Both the position numbers and the translations under genes were made by a program. Below are positions 6,439-8,996 of a DNA stretch of 8,996 bases, one piece after another (the first letter of the stretch is position 1; each line of letters opens with the position of its first letter). Origin of the DNA: an uncultured Clostridia bacterium (GTDB lineage: Bacteria; Bacillota; Clostridia; Christensenellales; Aristaeellaceae); assembly GCA_934630975.1 (NCBI GenBank), contig CAKTXH010000096.1:1-8996 (forward strand), read 5' to 3'. The notes beneath the pieces are model-generated. The model did no database searches. It was given only the letters and a program-made list of their open reading frames with translations, and was not told where the DNA came from.

Positions 6439-6452
6439 ACGAAATCTTTCGT
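6439..6452. promoter_or_regulatory. Inverted repeat upstream of the lrp-type promoter
   Basis: ACGAAA-TC-TTTCGT is a 6-base inverted repeat that ends 17 bases before the -35 hexamer. The CGAAAT half recurs within the promoter at 6473-6478, 33 bases or about three helical turns away. This could be an autoregulatory site for the Lrp-type protein; that is inference only. Confidence 0.35.
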
Positions 6453-6469
6453 TTCTTTTCCAAAACCCC

Positions 6470-6498
6470 TTGCGAAATAAAGCGGAGCGTGATATCCT
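6470..6498 (+). promoter_or_regulatory. Promoter of the lrp/asnC-type gene
   Basis: TTGCGA (6470-6475), 17-base spacer, TATCCT (6493-6498) preceded by TGA, an extended -10 arrangement. Predicted start near 6505, so the regulator can be made independently of the chr genes. Confidence 0.6.
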
Positions 6499-6534
6499 CT
6501 TTATTATCTGAACACAGGACAAGGGGCGTTGGAC

Positions 6535-6987
6535 ATGGATAATATCGACAGAAAGATTTTGACCATCTTGCAGCAGAACGCGCGCACCCCGCTCAAGGTG
6601 ATTGCCGAGCAGGTGTTTCTCTCCTCCCCGGCGGTCAGCGCGCGCATTGAGCGGCTGGAATCCGCAGGCTATATTTTGGGCTATCAGGCGCAGCTTTCCT
6701 GCGCGGCGATGGGCTACCAGATCAAGGCGTTCATCAATCTGGAAATTGAGCCGAGCCAGAAGCCGGAATTCTACCCGTATATTGAGAGCTGCCCGAACGT
6801 GATGGAGTGCGACTGTGTGACGGGCGATTATTCCATGTTCATCAAGGTGTGCTTTCACACGACGCAGGAACTGGATCAGTTCATCAACCAGCTCCATCGG
6901 TTCGGCAGAACGCGTACGCAGATCGTCTTTTCCACCCCGGTCGAGCACCGCGGAATTCCCGCGATGGAGCCGGAAGAGAACGTGTAA
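6535..6987 (+). CDS. Lrp/AsnC family transcriptional regulator
   Basis: The 150-residue protein has the two-domain Lrp plan. An N-terminal helix-turn-helix is opened by MDNIDRKILTILQQNART (1-18), with LSSPAVSARIERLESAGYI (29-47) as the recognition region. A C-terminal RAM (ligand-binding, oligomer-forming) domain spans about 62-135 and includes VTGDYSMFIKV (95-105). Such proteins bind DNA as dimers to octamers and often sense amino acids. I start at the ATG (6535) because AAGGGG (6521-6526) is spaced 8 bases from it; the TTG two codons earlier is too close. It has its own promoter 134 bases after the chr pair. In Bacillus subtilis a paired CHR transporter is controlled by an Lrp-type repressor (ChrS), so a role at this locus is plausible but unproven; a general Lrp role is the alternative. 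Confidence 0.92.
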   Translation: MDNIDRKILTILQQNARTPLKVIAEQVFLSSPAVSARIERLESAGYILGYQAQLSCAAMGYQIKAFINLEIEPSQKPEFYPYIESCPNVMECDCVTGDYSMFIKVCFHTTQELDQFINQLHRFGRTRTQIVFSTPVEHRGIPAMEPEENV

Positions 6988-6994
6988 AGGGTCT

Positions 6995-7042
6995 AAAAAA
7001 GGTCGTCCTTTCCAAGCCGGAAAGGGCGACCCGTTTGTTTTT
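6995..7042 (+). terminator. Bidirectional intrinsic terminator between lrp-type and secreted-protein genes
   Basis: GGTCGTCCTTTCC (7001-7013) pairs fully (one G-T pair) with GGAAAGGGCGACC (7019-7031) around an AAGCC loop: 13 pairs. It is followed by a T-rich run to 7042 on the plus strand and, on the minus strand, by six T residues (A run at 6995-7000). It serves both convergent genes. Confidence 0.85.
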
Positions 7043-7052
7043 GGGGAAAATC

Positions 7053-8726
7053 TTACTCGCTGAACATCTCCAGAAGAAGTTCCGACGGAACGAGGGAGAG
7101 AAGTTCAAACAGCTTTTGCTGGAGGTTTGCGGAAGCGCGGCTTTGCAGCGCGGTCAGCTCTTCGCCGGTCGCGGTTTCAAACACGGTTTCCGCAAGCGCG
7201 GCGGTTTCGGCCGCGTCGTAATCCCAAGAGGAGACGGCGGTATCAAAACCGAAAGAGAAGGGCAGGCCGTAGAAATCGACATTCTCGTTCATGTAGAGAC
7301 GGCCGGCAAGATAACCGTCCTTCGGCTCGACGAGGTTGCCGCCTTCGGCGGAGATGGTTACGGGGTCGCCGTCTTCATCGTAGATATCGGCGGTCATGGA
7401 GAACGTGCTCTGTTCGCCGCCCGCGGCGGTCAGGGTGTTGAGCCCTTCGCCGGTATAGATGGCGCGCATGGGGGCGTCGCTGCTCGAATCGGCTATCGTC
7501 ATGGAGAACGTGGTCTGATAGCCCGGCAGGTTTGCCTCGGTGGCGACGGAGGCCTCCGCGATATTGAAGTTGAGCTCGGCGGACTGATAGTTGAACGCGG
7601 CGGAGAAGACGTTCGCGTCGTTCGGGTCGAGCGTCAGGCTCAGGTCGGCGTCCGCGCGATCGGTGATGCTGCCGTTCGCGTCGGCTTCCAGCGTGGTCAG
7701 GGCGGCGACGAAGGTGTTCTCCGTTTCGCCCGGATTGATCTGAAGGAAGATGGCGCTGGTGTCGTCATCCAGCGTCTGAACGGCGGTGAAGTAGAAGGGC
7801 AGGCCGTCGTCGTTGTAGCCCACCAGAATACCGGTGGACATATCCACGCTCATCGCCGCATCGGCGAAATCGCGCATCCCGGCGAAGAATTCCTCGGTAT
7901 CCGAGACATAGACGACCTCGCCGTCCATATCGGTGAAGGTCACGTCGGCGTTGGCGATGAGCTGCTCGAGGTAGGGCAGAAGCGCGTCGTCCTGCTCCAT
8001 CTGGTCGGCCAGCGTATGGATCAGACGGCCCAGATCCTCGGCAGTGCAGGTGACGGAAATTTCGTGATCGACCGCGGGATAGCCGTCCTCAGCCGCCACG
8101 TTGTCGCGCTGCTGAATATCCAGCGTCGCGACAAAATCGGACAGCGTGGCCAGATACGGCTCGGCCAGCTTGCCGAATTCCTCGGCGGCCTGCGCAATGG
8201 CGGCGGAAAGCTCGCTCATGGCGCTGTCCCAATCCACGTCGCGGAGGGAGAGAAGCTGGCTCGCTTCCGCATCGGTCAGGCCGAAGAGCTTGAGCAGGGT
8301 TTCCCAGCGGATGCTCAGGCGCTCGCCTTCGATCAAATTGCTTTCAAGGCTCACGCCGTCGGCGGTCAGGTTGGCCGCGGCGGTGACAAAAACGTTGTCG
8401 CCGGAGGGCGCGGTATACGAACCGCCCAGCTCCACGCGATAGCCGTCTTCGAGTTTGCCGAAGCCGCCCGCAAGGCTGATGCCGTTGATGGTTTCCATCA
8501 CCGCGTCAAGCTGCGCGCGGCTCTCGTCATCGTCGCCCATCAGGGTGTTATCCATCTGGAAGGAAAGATGCGTTTCGCCGCCGACGACCTGCCCCGCATC
8601 CAGCGCGGCGCCAATCAGCGAACGCGCCTGCTGGCCGGGCGCATAGGCGTCCTCCGCCAGCGCGCAGGGCAGCACCAGCGCAAGGCACAGGAACAGGGCG
8701 AGAAGAAGCGCGTTTCTCTTTTTCAT
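7053..8726 (-). CDS. Large exported acidic protein of unknown function
   Basis: I do not recognise this 557-residue protein. It starts with a clear Sec signal peptide: MKKRN, a leucine-rich core, then cleavage after ALA at residue 24. C21 is preceded by LP, so a lipobox is unlikely. The mature part is markedly acidic and nearly free of lysine (about five in 533 residues), with one cysteine. Most of it alternates short hydrophobic and polar residues, suggesting many beta strands (for instance DADLSLTLDP, TTFSMTIAD, STFSMTADIYDEDGDP), with helical stretches near 150-190, 235-260 and at the leucine-rich C-terminus (QQKLFELLSLVPSELLLEMF). No transmembrane or wall anchor is seen after the signal, so it is probably secreted or held by unknown contacts. 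AAGGAGGT (8733-8740) sits 6 bases before the ATG. It is monocistronic, with a near-consensus promoter and a terminator. Confidence 0.88.
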   Translation of the reverse strand: MKKRNALLLALFLCLALVLPCALAEDAYAPGQQARSLIGAALDAGQVVGGETHLSFQMDNTLMGDDDESRAQLDAVMETINGISLAGGFGKLEDGYRVELGGSYTAPSGDNVFVTAAANLTADGVSLESNLIEGERLSIRWETLLKLFGLTDAEASQLLSLRDVDWDSAMSELSAAIAQAAEEFGKLAEPYLATLSDFVATLDIQQRDNVAAEDGYPAVDHEISVTCTAEDLGRLIHTLADQMEQDDALLPYLEQLIANADVTFTDMDGEVVYVSDTEEFFAGMRDFADAAMSVDMSTGILVGYNDDGLPFYFTAVQTLDDDTSAIFLQINPGETENTFVAALTTLEADANGSITDRADADLSLTLDPNDANVFSAAFNYQSAELNFNIAEASVATEANLPGYQTTFSMTIADSSSDAPMRAIYTGEGLNTLTAAGGEQSTFSMTADIYDEDGDPVTISAEGGNLVEPKDGYLAGRLYMNENVDFYGLPFSFGFDTAVSSWDYDAAETAALAETVFETATGEELTALQSRASANLQQKLFELLSLVPSELLLEMFSE

Positions 8727-8786
8727 GGGTCAACCTCCTTCAAATCGGTCTGAATCAGAAACGTCAGACAGAATCTCCATGACCTC

Positions 8787-8815
8787 ATTATAGAAGAAAT
8801 GCCGGAAACCGTCAA
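8787..8815 (-). promoter_or_regulatory. Near-consensus promoter of the exported protein gene
   Basis: On the minus strand: TTGACG (8810-8815), 17-base spacer, perfect TATAAT (8787-8792); eleven of twelve consensus bases. An AT-rich stretch upstream (8823-8835) may act as an UP element. Predicted start near 8780, leader about 54 bases. This predicts strong constitutive expression unless repressed. Confidence 0.8.
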
Positions 8816-8886
8816 CGATATGACGATAAATTTAACAAATCCGCCGCGCACGACTGACCGGCAGAAAAAGAAACGGAAAATTTTAT

Positions 8887-8932
8887 CGAGATACATTGAC
8901 AGATGAGGTATGTGGATGTATACTGTATCTCG
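8887..8932. promoter_or_regulatory. Inverted repeat bracketing the padR-type promoter (probable operator)
   Basis: CGAGATACA (8887-8895) and TGTATCTCG (8924-8932) form a perfect 9-base inverted repeat. One arm abuts the -35 and the other shares the last base of the -10. A shorter ATACAT/ATGTAT pair (8891-8896, 8916-8921) is nested inside. PadR-type repressors often control their own promoters through such dyads. Confidence 0.6.
8896..8924 (+). promoter_or_regulatory. Promoter of the padR-type gene
   Basis: Perfect TTGACA (8896-8901), 17-base spacer, TATACT (8919-8924). Predicted start near 8931, giving a very short leader of about 16 bases that includes GGAGGTGA. Confidence 0.8.
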
Positions 8933-8946
8933 TCGGAGGTGATGAA

Positions 8947-8996
8947 ATGCTGAATTCATCGGACATCCTTCGCGGCTATACCGATACGATCATCCT
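8947..8996 (+). CDS. PadR family transcriptional regulator, N-terminus (partial)
   Basis: Only the first 16 full codons are in the window, reading MLNSSDILRGYTDTII and then a partial codon compatible with Leu. The LRGYTDTII pattern is the typical opening of PadR-type winged-helix repressors (commonly L-x-R-G-H-T-D-T-I-I-L), which is why I name the family from so little sequence. GGAGGTGA (8935-8942) lies 4 bases before the ATG. Such regulators usually control an adjacent multidrug or lipid-related membrane protein gene, probably downstream beyond the window, and themselves. It is divergent from the exported protein gene, whose promoter lies about 70 bases from the inverted repeat. Confidence 0.65.
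   Translation, partial: MLNSSDILRGYTDTII

Noticed and set aside
6807..8753. A 648-codon open frame on the plus strand, the longest in the window
   Set aside because: It lies antisense to the exported protein gene and overlaps the lrp-type gene and its terminator. Its product is a low-complexity Gly/Arg/Val/His-rich string without a ribosome binding site; the minus-strand reading has a signal peptide, ribosome binding site and promoter.
1..8996. CRISPR arrays, tRNA/rRNA genes, integrase attachment sites, prophage or toxin-antitoxin modules
   Set aside because: No regularly spaced direct repeats, no tRNA-like cloverleaf, no integrase or structural phage gene and no paired small genes were seen on reading both strands.

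Overview
The window looks like chromosomal DNA from a GC-rich member of the Clostridia (Firmicutes), probably an anaerobe of the gut type. This is inferred from four things: strong AGGAGG-type ribosome binding sites with some GTG starts, near-consensus sigma-A promoters with 17-base spacers, U-tract terminators, and gene families that are typical of that group. There is no rRNA, tRNA, CRISPR array, transposase or obvious prophage. Seven complete genes are present, and one gene is cut off at each end.

Layout. Positions 1-54 (-) hold only the signal peptide start of an exported protein. A strikingly AT-rich stretch follows, with a good promoter, and leads into a KilA-N domain gene (454-1299, +) that looks acquired. 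Then comes a probable two-gene operon (1354-3639, +): a MATE drug/sodium antiporter and a short NOL1/NOP2/Sun-type RNA cytosine-5 methyltransferase. An intergenic region of about 490 bases (3640-4125) separates it from the convergent LysR gene. It holds a bidirectional terminator, a possible small-RNA unit and a protein-like fragment on the minus strand.

The best-organised part is 4126-6987. A LysR-type regulator (-) is divergent from two overlapping half-size chromate (CHR) transporter genes (+), and an Lrp/AsnC-type regulator with its own promoter follows them. The divergent promoters overlap face to face. A perfect 8-2-8 inverted repeat lies about 65 bases upstream of the predicted transporter transcription start, where LysR proteins usually bind, and also in the lysR leader. 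A 136-base hairpin-rich element with 26-base imperfect terminal inverted repeats sits between the transporter promoter and its ribosome binding site, so it would be transcribed as the mRNA leader. The Lrp neighbour recalls Bacillus subtilis, where an Lrp-type repressor (ChrS) controls a paired chromate transporter.

The right end holds a large exported acidic protein of unknown function (7053-8726, -). It has a near-consensus promoter and converges on the lrp-type gene across a shared bidirectional terminator. Divergent from it is the start of a PadR-type regulator gene (8947 to the window end, +), whose consensus promoter is bracketed by a perfect 9-base inverted repeat, probably its own operator.

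No wholly new multi-gene system could be shown. The most unusual items are the hairpin element in the chr leader, the two-regulator chr locus, the lysine-poor secreted protein and the 3640-4125 intergenic region.
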